Position numbers and translations under genes: made by a program. From Dehalococcoidia bacterium UBA6627 (lineage in GTDB: Bacteria > Chloroflexota > Dehalococcoidia > UBA2979): a stretch of 29,457 nucleotides of DNA. This document shows, piece by piece, positions 8,821-16,635 of this stretch (positions are counted from its first letter, which is position 1; every line of letters starts with the position of its first letter). Location: the NCBI GenBank assembly GCA_002455955.1, contig DKLZ01000070.1, forward strand, positions 1 through 29,457. The letters are read 5' to 3'. Below the pieces are notes generated by a model. It made no database searches, was not told where the DNA came from, and worked only from the letters and a program-made list of their open reading frames with translations.

Positions 8821-8839
8821 CAACAGGGAGAAGGCAGAG

Positions 8840-9247
8840 ATGCTTAAATTCAAGCACTACACAGTAGCCGTTCATGACCTCGATCAGGCTGTGGCAGATC
8901 ATCGAGCACGCTTCGGTATGGAACCGACCGGTGAGAAGGCTTACAACGGGATCGGAAAGTTCGATTTCGTCCCAATGGGCTATAGCGGTGAGACAATACT
9001 TCATCTATTACAGCCGCGTGATGGTGAAGAGAGTCCAATCGCGAAGTTAATGAGTGAGCGAGTAAATCCATTTAACACTCACGGTGAGGGAATGTATTTG
9101 ATGGCCTTTGAGTGCGATGATGTGAACGAGTTCTGTGACCAAATCGAGGAAAACGGCGGAAAAGTTAACCGAGCACCTGGTTCAACAAATGCCTGGGTGC
9201 ATCCCATAGCTTCGAATTTCGTATTAATGGAACTCTTTCAGAAGTAG
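8840..9247 (+). CDS. VOC family protein, methylmalonyl-CoA epimerase-like
   Basis: A 135-residue protein with two beta-alpha-beta-beta-beta modules. The first starts 'FKHYTVAVHDLDQAVADHRARFGM' with His6 as likely metal ligand. The middle strand 'ETILHLLQP' and the second module 'GEGMYLMAFECDDVNEFCDQIEENGGKV' follow, and 'NFVLMELFQK' supplies the terminal Glu. This architecture is shared by methylmalonyl-CoA epimerase, glyoxalase I and many dioxygenase relatives, and I cannot choose among them. The ATG at 8840 has a strong GGGAGAAGG site. It stands alone between crcB and the ThDP operon and has two small inverted repeats upstream. Confidence 0.8.
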   Translation: MLKFKHYTVAVHDLDQAVADHRARFGMEPTGEKAYNGIGKFDFVPMGYSGETILHLLQPRDGEESPIAKLMSERVNPFNTHGEGMYLMAFECDDVNEFCDQIEENGGKVNRAPGSTNAWVHPIASNFVLMELFQK

Positions 9248-9296
9248 CTTTGCGCGCGGCGATCGAAGCTGTCGCGTATTACTCTTGTGCGTGTGC

Positions 9297-9344
9297 ACGA
9301 ATCGGATTGCAATAAATTGCGTCTGACTAATCCGATCGAATCGG
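9297..9344. promoter_or_regulatory. Compound inverted/direct repeat upstream of the ThDP decarboxylase operon
   Basis: ATCGGATT (9301-9308) pairs perfectly with AATCCGAT (9329-9336). Inside it GCAAT (9309-9313) pairs with ATTGC (9316-9320). CGAATCGG occurs as a direct repeat at 9297-9304 and 9337-9344. The element is 74 bases before the chosen start of the decarboxylase alpha gene. This density of symmetry suggests a regulator-binding site or a leader RNA hairpin. The regulator is not encoded nearby. Confidence 0.45.
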
Positions 9345-9417
9345 GGTTAAGAGATAGAACTGACGGCCGACCAGGCTACATACAAGTGTCGTGGTCGATG
9401 ATTCCGTGGAGGATGTG

Positions 9418-9927
9418 ATGACTATCGCAGAGGCGATCCCCGCAGCGACACTGCTGCAGGGATTAAAAGATGTAAATGTGAGCGATGTTGTAGCGGTTCC
9501 GGATACTCACCAACGTAGCCTAATTAATTTACTTAATCAGCAAGAGCACATTCGGTTCATTCAGGCTGCGACTGAAGATGAGGCAGTGGCCGTGGCCGCC
9601 GGGCTCATCATCGGTGGTCGCAAGCCTGTTGTTCAGATACAGCATGCCGGATTATATGCTTGCGTGAATCATTTACGAGGAATTGCCTCTGATGGTCACT
9701 TCCCGATGGTCTTTCTGATTGGTTTGCTCGGACGCGATCCACATCGGGAACCTTCAGATCATGCTGGTTCGATGGTGATGCTTGCCGAGCCGTTACTGGA
9801 CACGATGCAGGTGCCACGCTATCTCATGGACGCCCCGTCTGACGTAGGCATGATCGCGGAGGCATTCAGCATGGCCGAGGAGTGTCAAGGGCCTGCAGCA
9901 TTGCTTATTGGCGTGACTACTAGCTAG
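9418..9927 (+). CDS. Thiamine-diphosphate decarboxylase alpha (PYR) subunit, sulfopyruvate decarboxylase ComD-like
   Basis: A 169-residue N-terminal-type ThDP-binding domain. 'ATEDEAVAVAAGLIIGG' (residues about 51-67) supplies the conserved catalytic Glu53/55 that activates the thiazolium ring. 'QIQHAGLYACVNHLRGIA' is the segment shared by ComD and phosphonopyruvate decarboxylases. The frame is open from a GTG at 9391, but I chose the ATG at 9418 because GGAGG lies 5 bases before it and homology begins there. It must pair with the product of the next gene, 14 bases downstream, to form the active enzyme. Likely substrates are 3-sulfopyruvate, phosphonopyruvate or another 2-oxo acid, and the sequence alone cannot settle which. 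Confidence 0.82.
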   Translation: MTIAEAIPAATLLQGLKDVNVSDVVAVPDTHQRSLINLLNQQEHIRFIQAATEDEAVAVAAGLIIGGRKPVVQIQHAGLYACVNHLRGIASDGHFPMVFLIGLLGRDPHREPSDHAGSMVMLAEPLLDTMQVPRYLMDAPSDVGMIAEAFSMAEECQGPAALLIGVTTS

Positions 9928-9941
9928 CTGGAGGCACACGG

Positions 9942-10568
9942 ATGAGCACAGCGAAAACACGAATCTCAGTTGCTTCAGCCGTCGAGGCACTCGCTCGACG
10001 TCGAAACGAACAGGTTGTTGTGTCGACAATGACTGCGATGAGCCCTTGGTTGAAACGAGCTCAAACGGATCGTGATCTGATTTGTGTAGGTTTCATGGGC
10101 GGGGCGTCGACATTGGGGCTGGGCGTCCAGCTCGCACGTCCAGATGTCCCGGTATGGATACTTGACGGCGATGGTTCGCTTGCGATGCAGCTCGGTTCCC
10201 TACTGACGATCGCGAACGCTTCACCTCGCCGCTTTCTCCATGTCGTTTTTCACAACGGTGTTTATGACACAAGTGGTGCGCAGCCCGTGCTCGCTGAGGG
10301 CAGTATGTCTTTTGCGGAGATGGCAAAAGGGGCAGGATATGCCGATACAGTTCGCTTCGATGATATTGAGTCGTTTGAGGTAGCGCTCGACGATCTCCTT
10401 GAAACGGATGGACCGGTACTAGTTGAGTTGATTACTGAACCTACTGGTGACTCCTTTAAGGATGTGAAACCTGGTACATCTTTGGATCAGGCTGAGGATG
10501 GACGTCCGATCGCCTCACCCCTTGCCGATGTTTGGCCGAAGGTTCAAGACAGTCTTGCGACGGGATAG
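9942..10568 (+). CDS. Thiamine-diphosphate decarboxylase beta (PP) subunit, sulfopyruvate decarboxylase ComE-like
   Basis: A 208-residue PP-type ThDP domain. The cofactor motif is complete: 'LDGDGSLAMQLGSLLTIAN' holds Gly76-Asp77-Gly78, and Asn105 in 'VVFHNGVYDTSGAQ' completes the Mg2+ site about 28 residues later. 'SFAEMAKGAGYADTVRF' and 'GPVLVELITEP' are the usual closing elements. Its C-terminal tail past about residue 170 is longer than in minimal ComE. GGAGG precedes the ATG at 9942. With the upstream subunit it forms a split decarboxylase of the sulfopyruvate/phosphonopyruvate type, cytoplasmic. The LLM gene follows after 9 bases. Confidence 0.85.
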   Translation: MSTAKTRISVASAVEALARRRNEQVVVSTMTAMSPWLKRAQTDRDLICVGFMGGASTLGLGVQLARPDVPVWILDGDGSLAMQLGSLLTIANASPRRFLHVVFHNGVYDTSGAQPVLAEGSMSFAEMAKGAGYADTVRFDDIESFEVALDDLLETDGPVLVELITEPTGDSFKDVKPGTSLDQAEDGRPIASPLADVWPKVQDSLATG

Positions 10569-10577
10569 TCGTTTCAG

Positions 10578-11519
10578 ATGAGTATCCGTATAGGTTTTGG
10601 TCTTGCCAGCTGCCCTTTTGACACAGCCCGTGAACTGTGGCGCTGGGTTGATTTGCTAGAGCGAGGCGGTGTCGATTCGCTCTGGCAGACAGACCGTCTA
10701 ATCTCGACAGATCCGATGCTGGAATCGATGAGCTTCATGGGAGCACTGGCAGGAGCAACGGAGAACCTTAAGTTTGGGACTAACGTTGTTGTGCTTCCGT
10801 TCCGAGATCCGCTTGTATTAGCTAAGCAATGTGCCACGATTGACTACCTGAGCAATGGTCGACTGCTCCCGGCGTTCGGGGTAGGGCGACAGACCTCTCC
10901 GGAATTCGGTAAGGCCGATCGTTCACCAGAAGGTCGGGGTTCTTGGACTAATGAAGTACTTCAGTTCTTCAGGCGAGTTTGGACTGAAGACTCGGTGACA
11001 TTCGAAGGTGAATACATCAGCTATCGAGATGTGACGATCGAACCGAAACCCGTGCAAGTAGATCTACCGATCTGGATTGGTGGCTCGTCGGAAGCTGCAA
11101 TTAATCGAACTGCGCGTTATGGCACGGGTTGGCTTGGTGGTCTTCAATCTCCTGTGCAGGTAGCTAACGTGATCGAAGCTGTTCGAAAGCGATCGACGGA
11201 GGTAGGTCGGCCGTTAGACGATGACCATTACGGTGCGGGTCTTAGTTATCGTTTTGGCTCATGGGATGATCCGATTGTTCAGCGGACGGCTGCTGGATTC
11301 GCACGCATATCCGATGCAGGTGATCCCCGAGAGATGATTGCTGTAGGTGACTCTGATGCGATCATCACGATGGTTCAGAAATATATAGCTGCCGGTGCGT
11401 CGAAGTTTGTGGCCCGTCCAATAGCGAACGATAGTTCCGAGGTATTTGAACAGACGGAACTTTTGATCGAAGAAGTTCTACCGACCATTCACTCAACCGA
11501 CGTTGAGATTTCAACTTAG
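10578..11519 (+). CDS. LLM class flavin-dependent oxidoreductase
   Basis: A complete 313-residue luciferase-like barrel. It opens 'IRIGFGLASCPFDTARELWRWVDLLERGGVDSLW', 'LKFGTNVVVLPFRDPLVLAKQ' forms the cofactor strand, and 'NGRLLPAFGVGRQTSPEFG' is the characteristic phosphate-side loop. 'LPIWIGGSSEAAINRTARYGTGWLGG' is the later barrel strand. It is shorter than the other LLM genes in the window and belongs to a different subfamily. There is no clear ribosome site, and the start sits 9 bases after the decarboxylase stop, so it is probably translated by coupling. Its place in this operon suggests that it acts on the same compound or its product. Alkanesulfonate monooxygenase SsuD belongs to this superfamily, which is the basis of the sulfonate hypothesis. 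Confidence 0.88.
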   Translation: MSIRIGFGLASCPFDTARELWRWVDLLERGGVDSLWQTDRLISTDPMLESMSFMGALAGATENLKFGTNVVVLPFRDPLVLAKQCATIDYLSNGRLLPAFGVGRQTSPEFGKADRSPEGRGSWTNEVLQFFRRVWTEDSVTFEGEYISYRDVTIEPKPVQVDLPIWIGGSSEAAINRTARYGTGWLGGLQSPVQVANVIEAVRKRSTEVGRPLDDDHYGAGLSYRFGSWDDPIVQRTAAGFARISDAGDPREMIAVGDSDAIITMVQKYIAAGASKFVARPIANDSSEVFEQTELLIEEVLPTIHSTDVEIST

Positions 11520-11573
11520 CGTCCGGTGGCTGTTAGGCAATAACACGGACCCAAAGGTCTGCTTGGTGTTCTG

Positions 11574-12797
11574 ATGACTCAATTGCACCGTGGTTGGGCA
11601 GTCGCGGCAGTCGTTTTTATGACGTTCGCTCTCACTATTGGAATTACTCAGTATTCATTCGGCGTCTTTGTCACGGAACTTGAGTCCGATCTCGGATGGA
11701 ATCGGGCGGAGTTGAATGGAACACTCACGCTGTTTGCTGCCGGTGGTTTACTCGCGCCCTTCGTCGGTCAATTAATCGACCGACATGGTGTCCGCCCGGT
11801 AATGATGTGCTCCTTCGGGCTACTTGCGTTTAGCAACTTTCTAAGACCATTCGTCGATGAGTTGTGGCAGTTCTACGCGTTGAGCCTTATCCAGTTTATG
11901 GCGGTTCCTGGGACGATAATGCTTCCTGCGGGCAAGCTCCTCGTAAATTGGTTTCCTGAAGCGCGAGGCCGAGCGATGGGTTTCGCGACAGTGGGTGCCA
12001 ATGTAGGTGGTGCGACGTTTTCTGCATTGTCGGCTTTACTGATTTCAAGTGTCGGATGGCGAGCTACTTATGCAATCTATGGCCTACTCTTTGTCGTCGC
12101 TATTCCGGTCGTAGCGATTGTTATTCGTGAAGGTGGTCGAAGGAGAGACGGAGAGGCTACGTCGATTGTAGAGGAAGGATTAACTGCCCGTTCAGCACTG
12201 CGTACACGGACATTTTATGTGTTAGCGATCTCTCTCACGCTCGCGCAGCTCACATATCTTTCAGTACTAACTCAGATCGTTCCGCATTTCGAAAATGTTG
12301 GCTTCGACCGGGGTATGGCTGCGTTGGCTGTTGGCGCGATGGCTTTTTTTGGCGCAGTTGGCAAGATCACTTTTGGATGGCTGACAGAGTATGTTGCAAG
12401 TCGCTTCGTGTTGATGTTGAGTCTCGGGATGCAGGCGACAGGACTCGTAATTTTGGTGCTTGCTGGTGATGGAGCTCTTGTCTGGAGCTTTATTCCAATT
12501 TTCGGACTGGGATTTGGTGCACTCGGTGCGTTGATGACTTTACTGGTTCAAGAGACCTTCGGTGTTCGAGAATTCGCGACAATTTTTGGCCTGGTTAATT
12601 TCTTTACTCAGGGTGCGTCGATTGTAGGACCACCTTTGGTTGGTGCGTCTTTCGAGATAACTGGGTCCTATGGGATGGCGTTCACGGTCATCGCGACATT
12701 ATTTTTGGTCGGTGCCGTACTCTTGATCTTCGCTCCACCGCCCTGCACCGGAGTTGTGCCTAAAAAGTCTCTGAAGGTGCGTAAGGAAATCATTTGA
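11574..12797 (+). CDS. MFS transporter, monocarboxylate/oxalate-formate antiporter-like
   Basis: A 407-residue protein with 12 predicted membrane helices. Helix 1 leads into 'YSFGVFVTELESDLGWNRAELNGTLTL', the arrangement typical of the OFA/monocarboxylate carrier branch. 'GQLIDRHGVRPVMM' is the loop 2-3 MFS motif, 'FPEARGRAMGFATVGANVGG' follows helix 4, and the C-terminal half repeats the pattern in 'GWLTEYVASRFVLM'. These carriers move small organic anions across the inner membrane. As the last gene in the decarboxylase-LLM run (54 bases after the LLM) it probably imports the pathway substrate. No good ribosome site is seen at 11574. The basic C-terminus (KKSLKVRKE) is normal for a cytoplasmic end. 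Confidence 0.88.
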   Translation: MTQLHRGWAVAAVVFMTFALTIGITQYSFGVFVTELESDLGWNRAELNGTLTLFAAGGLLAPFVGQLIDRHGVRPVMMCSFGLLAFSNFLRPFVDELWQFYALSLIQFMAVPGTIMLPAGKLLVNWFPEARGRAMGFATVGANVGGATFSALSALLISSVGWRATYAIYGLLFVVAIPVVAIVIREGGRRRDGEATSIVEEGLTARSALRTRTFYVLAISLTLAQLTYLSVLTQIVPHFENVGFDRGMAALAVGAMAFFGAVGKITFGWLTEYVASRFVLMLSLGMQATGLVILVLAGDGALVWSFIPIFGLGFGALGALMTLLVQETFGVREFATIFGLVNFFTQGASIVGPPLVGASFEITGSYGMAFTVIATLFLVGAVLLIFAPPPCTGVVPKKSLKVRKEII

Positions 12798-12941
12798 GGT
12801 CAGAACATTAACAACAAACTCGATCCGCGACGGTATCTTTTCTCGACACTGTAAACGCGCAAAAATGAAGTTTGGTGATTATGGCTAAGTCGCGCATTGA
12901 GCGGCGCAGGTAATATGAGCGATGCATCCTAGGAGCTACTC

Positions 12942-13565
12942 ATGGAACCATCTGATCGGTTTGCTATAACTCTCGGTGAGGCGATTTATAGCTTGCGAGC
13001 GATTCGTCGCATCAAGCCTGATCCTATTCCGGACGACGATCTACTCGATGTTCTCGATGCTGCGCGTCAGGCCCCAAATGGTGGAAACTCACAGCCTTGG
13101 CATTTTCTAGCGATTAAGGATGAGCAACTTCGTCGACAATTCGGTGAACTGTACCGTGAAGCATGGTGGGCTAAACGGGCTGATCAAGGGATTCACGGAC
13201 CGGATGATATCGATCCCACGAACCGAACGACATTATCAGCGATGAAGTTCGCTGACGAAATCGGTAGTGTCCCGGCGATTGTACTTGTTTGTGCTACGGA
13301 ACAGGGAGCAGGCGCAATGGGATCCGTGATCCCTGCAGTGCAGAATATGCTTCTTGCGGCTCGCGCTCTTGGCGTAGGTGGGACGATTACAACGCTCCAT
13401 CCGTCGGTTGACGACCGCGTCAAAGAGCTACTTGATATCCCCGAGGGGATCCAGATCGTCTATGCCATTCCGTTGGGTTATCCGAAGGGTAATTTCGGTC
13501 CAGTCACGCGCAAACCACTATCGGAGATCTGCTCCATCGATAACTGGGACAACAAGATTTCCTGA
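12942..13565 (+). CDS. Nitroreductase family FMN-dependent oxidoreductase
   Basis: A 207-residue protein of the nitroreductase fold. The FMN phosphate site is in 'SLRAIRRIKPDPIPDDDL' (Arg19, Arg22), and 'AARQAPNGGNSQPWHFLAI' is the family signature with the Ser-Gln-Pro-Trp element at 50-53. 'PAVQNMLLAARALGVGGTITTLH' is the helix that packs at the dimer interface. Such enzymes use NAD(P)H to reduce nitro groups, quinones or enones, or act as flavin reductases that could feed reduced FMN to LLM enzymes. The ATG at 12942 follows AGGAG by 6 bases. It is separated by 144 bases from the MFS gene and by about 200 from the SDR gene, so it may be a single-gene unit. Confidence 0.88.
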   Translation: MEPSDRFAITLGEAIYSLRAIRRIKPDPIPDDDLLDVLDAARQAPNGGNSQPWHFLAIKDEQLRRQFGELYREAWWAKRADQGIHGPDDIDPTNRTTLSAMKFADEIGSVPAIVLVCATEQGAGAMGSVIPAVQNMLLAARALGVGGTITTLHPSVDDRVKELLDIPEGIQIVYAIPLGYPKGNFGPVTRKPLSEICSIDNWDNKIS

Positions 13566-13769
13566 CAATCGAGCGATGGCCACTACCTGAAGAGGCCAAG
13601 TACTAGAGCCACTGGCCCAAAAAGTCTTTTTGACTCGTTATCAGTGACGAGGGTTTTGATCACGTCGTATACCACTGCTTTTAGACCAAATTTGAGATCT
13701 GCTCGTCCACTAGAACAAATCTCCGGTAAAGTCGCCGCACAGTAGATGTAAAAAATGAAGGAACACCAT

Positions 13770-14516
13770 ATGCTGCAAGACTTAGCTGGACAGGTTGCTT
13801 GGATAACTGGTGCTGGTACGGGAATCGGTGCGGCAGGCGCTATTAAGCTAGCTGAAGCCGGTTGCAAAGTAGTACTTTCCGGTCGCCGAATTGAACCTCT
13901 GGAAGAGGTTGAAGCTCGTATCCAAGAAGTTGGTGGCGAGTCAGTTCTTGAGCCACTGGATGTCTCATCACAGCCGGATGTTGCCGCAGTCGTTGACCGA
14001 ATTCATGCGCGATTTGGACGTCTTGATATAGGTGTCTTTAGTGCGGGGATCAACATTAAGGAACGTAACTGGCCAGATGTTTCGATCGATGGTTGGGATC
14101 AAGTAATTGGGATCGATCTCGATGGTGCCTTCTATTGTTGCCACGCTGTCTTGCCGATCATGCGTGATCAAGGTGGTGGTCTGATTATTAACATCTCCTC
14201 GATGGCAGCGAAAGGTATTAGTGCGTTGACCGGGCCAGCATACATTTCCTCTAAGCACGCCATGAATGCAATGACGGCTAGCTTACTTCTTGAGGAACGC
14301 AACAACGGGATTCGCGCGACTGCCATCTGTCCTGGTGAGGTCGCGACACCGATACTTGATCATCGACCGGTTCCGGTTAGTGATGAAGATCAAGCACGCA
14401 TCCTCCAGTCCGATGAGCTTGGAGATTTAATTCTCTTTGTTGCTCAGCAACCACCTTCCGTTACGCTCAATGAGGTCTTGATTACTCCGACTTATAACCG
14501 TTTCGCAGCCAGTTAA
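13770..14516 (+). CDS. Short-chain dehydrogenase/reductase (SDR, classical type)
   Basis: A 248-residue Rossmann-fold enzyme. The cofactor motif TGAGTGIG is at residues 13-20, 'VFSAGINIKERN' takes the place of the NNAG strand, and the catalytic residues are Ser144 ('NISSMAAKG'), Tyr158 and Lys162 ('AYISSKHAM'). 'AICPGEVATPIL' closes the active site. There is one extra residue between Ser and Tyr compared with the usual spacing of 13. An upstream ATG at 13755 is in frame, but I chose 13770 because AAGGA lies 7 bases before it. The upstream 204-base gap contains two 5-base hairpins (TGGCC/GGCCA and CTCGT/ACGAG) that may be weak terminators for the nitroreductase gene. Likely oxidises or reduces an alcohol/ketone intermediate; the substrate is unknown. 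Confidence 0.9.
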   Translation: MLQDLAGQVAWITGAGTGIGAAGAIKLAEAGCKVVLSGRRIEPLEEVEARIQEVGGESVLEPLDVSSQPDVAAVVDRIHARFGRLDIGVFSAGINIKERNWPDVSIDGWDQVIGIDLDGAFYCCHAVLPIMRDQGGGLIINISSMAAKGISALTGPAYISSKHAMNAMTASLLLEERNNGIRATAICPGEVATPILDHRPVPVSDEDQARILQSDELGDLILFVAQQPPSVTLNEVLITPTYNRFAAS

Positions 14517-14559
14517 CACCGAAGCCAATCCTGAAAGAGAATTATCTAGGGAGCTGCTC

Positions 14560-15624
14560 ATGTCCATGAAAGTTGTGAATTGTGGCAGGCCGTTGGCCGA
14601 TAAGGGCATGTTCGAGTCGGCAGGGTTCGAATTAATCGAACAGCAAGTTGGTGCATTGACACCAAAGAACGAGTACATCGATCTGTTGCGTGAAGCTGAC
14701 GGCGCGCTGATTGGTACGTTACCTCTCACCGATGTTGATGTACTTGAGGCTTGCGAAAAAATCAAAGTTGTTAGTCGTGCGGGCGTTGGTGTTGACTCCA
14801 TCGACTTGCCAGCAGCGACACGCCTCGGAGTTCTCGCTTGTAATACTCCTGGAGTTAACACAACCGAAGTTGCTGATCATGCGATGGCTCAGCTGCTTGC
14901 GCTAACTCGGATGATCCGTGAATTCGACTCGGCAGTTAAGGCTGGTAAGTGGAGTACCGCAACTCAGGAAGTACGGTCACTCGCGTCAGGGTTGAAGCGG
15001 ATCGCAGGTAGTACCGTAGGGATTGCTGGTTTTGGGAATATCGGTCGGGCATTTGCCACGCGTGTGCGTGGTTTCGGGCCATTTCGAGTGATTGCTTACG
15101 ATCCCTATATTCCACAGACAGTTGCTGACCTCTATGGAGTGGAGCTTGTGGATCTCGATGAATTACTTACTACTTCGGATTTCGTAACGGTACACACTCC
15201 CTCCACAGATGAGACTCGCCACTTGTTCAGCACGGATGCTTTCTCACGTATGAAGGAAACGGCAATCTTAGTGAACTGTGCACGTGGTCCAATCGTTGAT
15301 CCTGAAGCTCTATATAGTGCTTTAACATCAGGTGAAATTGCCGCGGCTGCACTTGATGTAACCGAGGAAGAACCGATCAACGCAGAGGACCCACTTCTTA
15401 GTCTTGATAACCTGATTATTACTCCGCATGTCGCTGCAGGTTCTCCAGTCACTGCCGTGGAAGGAGCTCGCCGTCAGGCGGAGAACGTACTGATGGTGCT
15501 AACCGGCCACCCACCCCATGGTCTCGCAAACCCTGAGGTAATCAAGACGATCGCGGTCCTGCGTGCTGGTGATTCAGGGCGTTGGACAGATGTACCAGAC
15601 TTCTCAACAGCGCTAGAGCTCTAG
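14560..15624 (+). CDS. D-2-hydroxyacid dehydrogenase (phosphoglycerate dehydrogenase-like)
   Basis: A 354-residue NAD-dependent dehydrogenase. The substrate domain includes 'VVSRAGVGVDSIDLPAATRLG'. The NAD motif GFGNIG is at 157-162 with the adenine-ribose Asp181. The catalytic Arg242 ('NCARGPIVD'), Glu271 ('DVTEEEP') and His290 ('ITPHVAAGS') are all present with the normal spacing of 29 and 19 residues. It lacks an ACT domain, so it is not a full regulated SerA, and it resembles the CtBP/glyoxylate-hydroxypyruvate reductase group. It would interconvert a 2-hydroxy acid and a 2-oxo acid. A GGGAG site precedes the ATG, 43 bases after the SDR. The last three codons and stop form a 12-base palindrome (15613-15624). 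Confidence 0.9.
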   Translation: MSMKVVNCGRPLADKGMFESAGFELIEQQVGALTPKNEYIDLLREADGALIGTLPLTDVDVLEACEKIKVVSRAGVGVDSIDLPAATRLGVLACNTPGVNTTEVADHAMAQLLALTRMIREFDSAVKAGKWSTATQEVRSLASGLKRIAGSTVGIAGFGNIGRAFATRVRGFGPFRVIAYDPYIPQTVADLYGVELVDLDELLTTSDFVTVHTPSTDETRHLFSTDAFSRMKETAILVNCARGPIVDPEALYSALTSGEIAAAALDVTEEEPINAEDPLLSLDNLIITPHVAAGSPVTAVEGARRQAENVLMVLTGHPPHGLANPEVIKTIAVLRAGDSGRWTDVPDFSTALEL

Positions 15625-15720
15625 GCTTTATCCGGCTCTATATCTAATGGATCGGAACTTGGTGTTATATGCCGATAATTTCGCAAACGAGGTATCATTC
15701 TTTCCTGTGAGGAGTGCATT

Positions 15721-16632
15721 GTGATTAATGATGCTGCAGTAGCGGATCCGGCGTATCGATCATTTGTTAGCTATATCGACAAGTCGCGAGATTTCTATGC
15801 TGCTCATGGTTATGAACATCCTTACCGTTGGACGACCAATGATCAGTCTCCATTTACCTCATTACAGAAACCGGTTGCCGAGAGCAGAATAGGGCTAATA
15901 ACGACAGCACTGCCTCTCGATCTACCTGATGATGTCGATCTCGAAACATTGCCGATCGAATCGACCTTTGCATTACCCCTCGATCCACCTCCGGATCGTT
16001 TGTTTACACAAACTCGTGACTGGGACAAAGAGGCAACGCATACGAATGATCTTGACTCGTTTTTTCCTATTCACCGCTTGCAAGAATTGGTCGAGATTGG
16101 GCGGATCGGCAGTATTTCGCCGCGCTTCTATGGTATTCCGACGGAGTATAGTCAGCGCCGTACGATTGAGTCTGATGCGCCACAGCTCCTCTCGTTGATG
16201 CGTGATGACGGCGTAGACATAGCGATGCTTGTTCCGCTCTGACCTGTTTGCCACCAGACCGTGAGTTTGGCAGCGCGACATCTTGAATCAAACGGTATTC
16301 CGACGGTGATCTGTGGTTCCGCGCGCGACATTGTTGAACAGGCATCCGTTCCCAGATTTCTGTTCACTGATTTCCCTCTTGGTAATCCGATGGGTAAACC
16401 ATATGACAAGGGAATGCAGCAAGAGATCACCGGTATGGCACTAGACCTGTTTGAGATATCGCGATTCCCGCGGACAACGGTACAAACGCCCTTCACGTGG
16501 GGTGATGACCAATGGCGTCGAGACTATATGCGCGTTGACAACTCGAACCGTGATGAGCTACGTCGTGCAGGTGAACTCCGCAAAATGCAGCAGGCACGGC
16601 GTAAGGCAGAAGGTCGGATTCGTTCACAGTAG
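15721..16632 (+). CDS. Glycine/sarcosine/betaine reductase selenoprotein B-like protein with in-frame TGA (probable selenocysteine)
   Basis: One frame of 303 codons is interrupted only by TGA at 16240-16242. Before the TGA the protein ends 'DDGVDIAMLVPL'; after it the same frame continues 'PVCHQTVSLAARHLE' and 'VPRFLFTDFPLGNPMGKP', all conserved in the GrdB-like family. Reading the TGA as selenocysteine gives Sec174-x-x-Cys177-x-x-Thr180, the UxxCxxT redox motif of GrdB. The GTG start at 15721 has GAGGAG 6 bases upstream, whereas the downstream GTG at 16261 has no ribosome site, so two separate genes are unlikely. A short hairpin follows the TGA. GrdB proteins perform reductive cleavage with Sec; this shorter aerobic-type relative has no known reaction. 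It lacks neighbouring grdA/grdE. A nonsense mutation of a Cys-type homologue is the alternative. Confidence 0.82.
16243..16273 (+). promoter_or_regulatory. Candidate bacterial SECIS-like hairpin after TGA 16240
   Basis: TGCCA (16249-16253) pairs with TGGCA (16268-16272), with a T-G wobble at 16248/16273. The inner segment can add a weak 3-pair stem (16257-16259 with 16265-16267) leaving loop CGTGA, whose second base is G. The distance from TGA to loop (17 bases) fits bacterial SECIS geometry, but the stem is short and no bulged U is evident. Confidence 0.4.
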
Positions 16633-16635
16633 CCG

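Noticed and set aside
13563..13600. Read-through of the nitroreductase TGA
   Set aside because: The frame stays open, but the protein is already full length and the following residues do not fit the family.
15613..15624. 12-base perfect palindrome CTAGAGCTCTAG
   Set aside because: It is formed by the last three codons and stop of the dehydrogenase gene, has no loop, and is probably chance.
16261..16632. Separate small gene starting at GTG 16261
   Set aside because: There is no ribosome site, and the residues before it (PVCHQT) continue the same protein after the TGA; it is better read as the second part of the GrdB-like protein.
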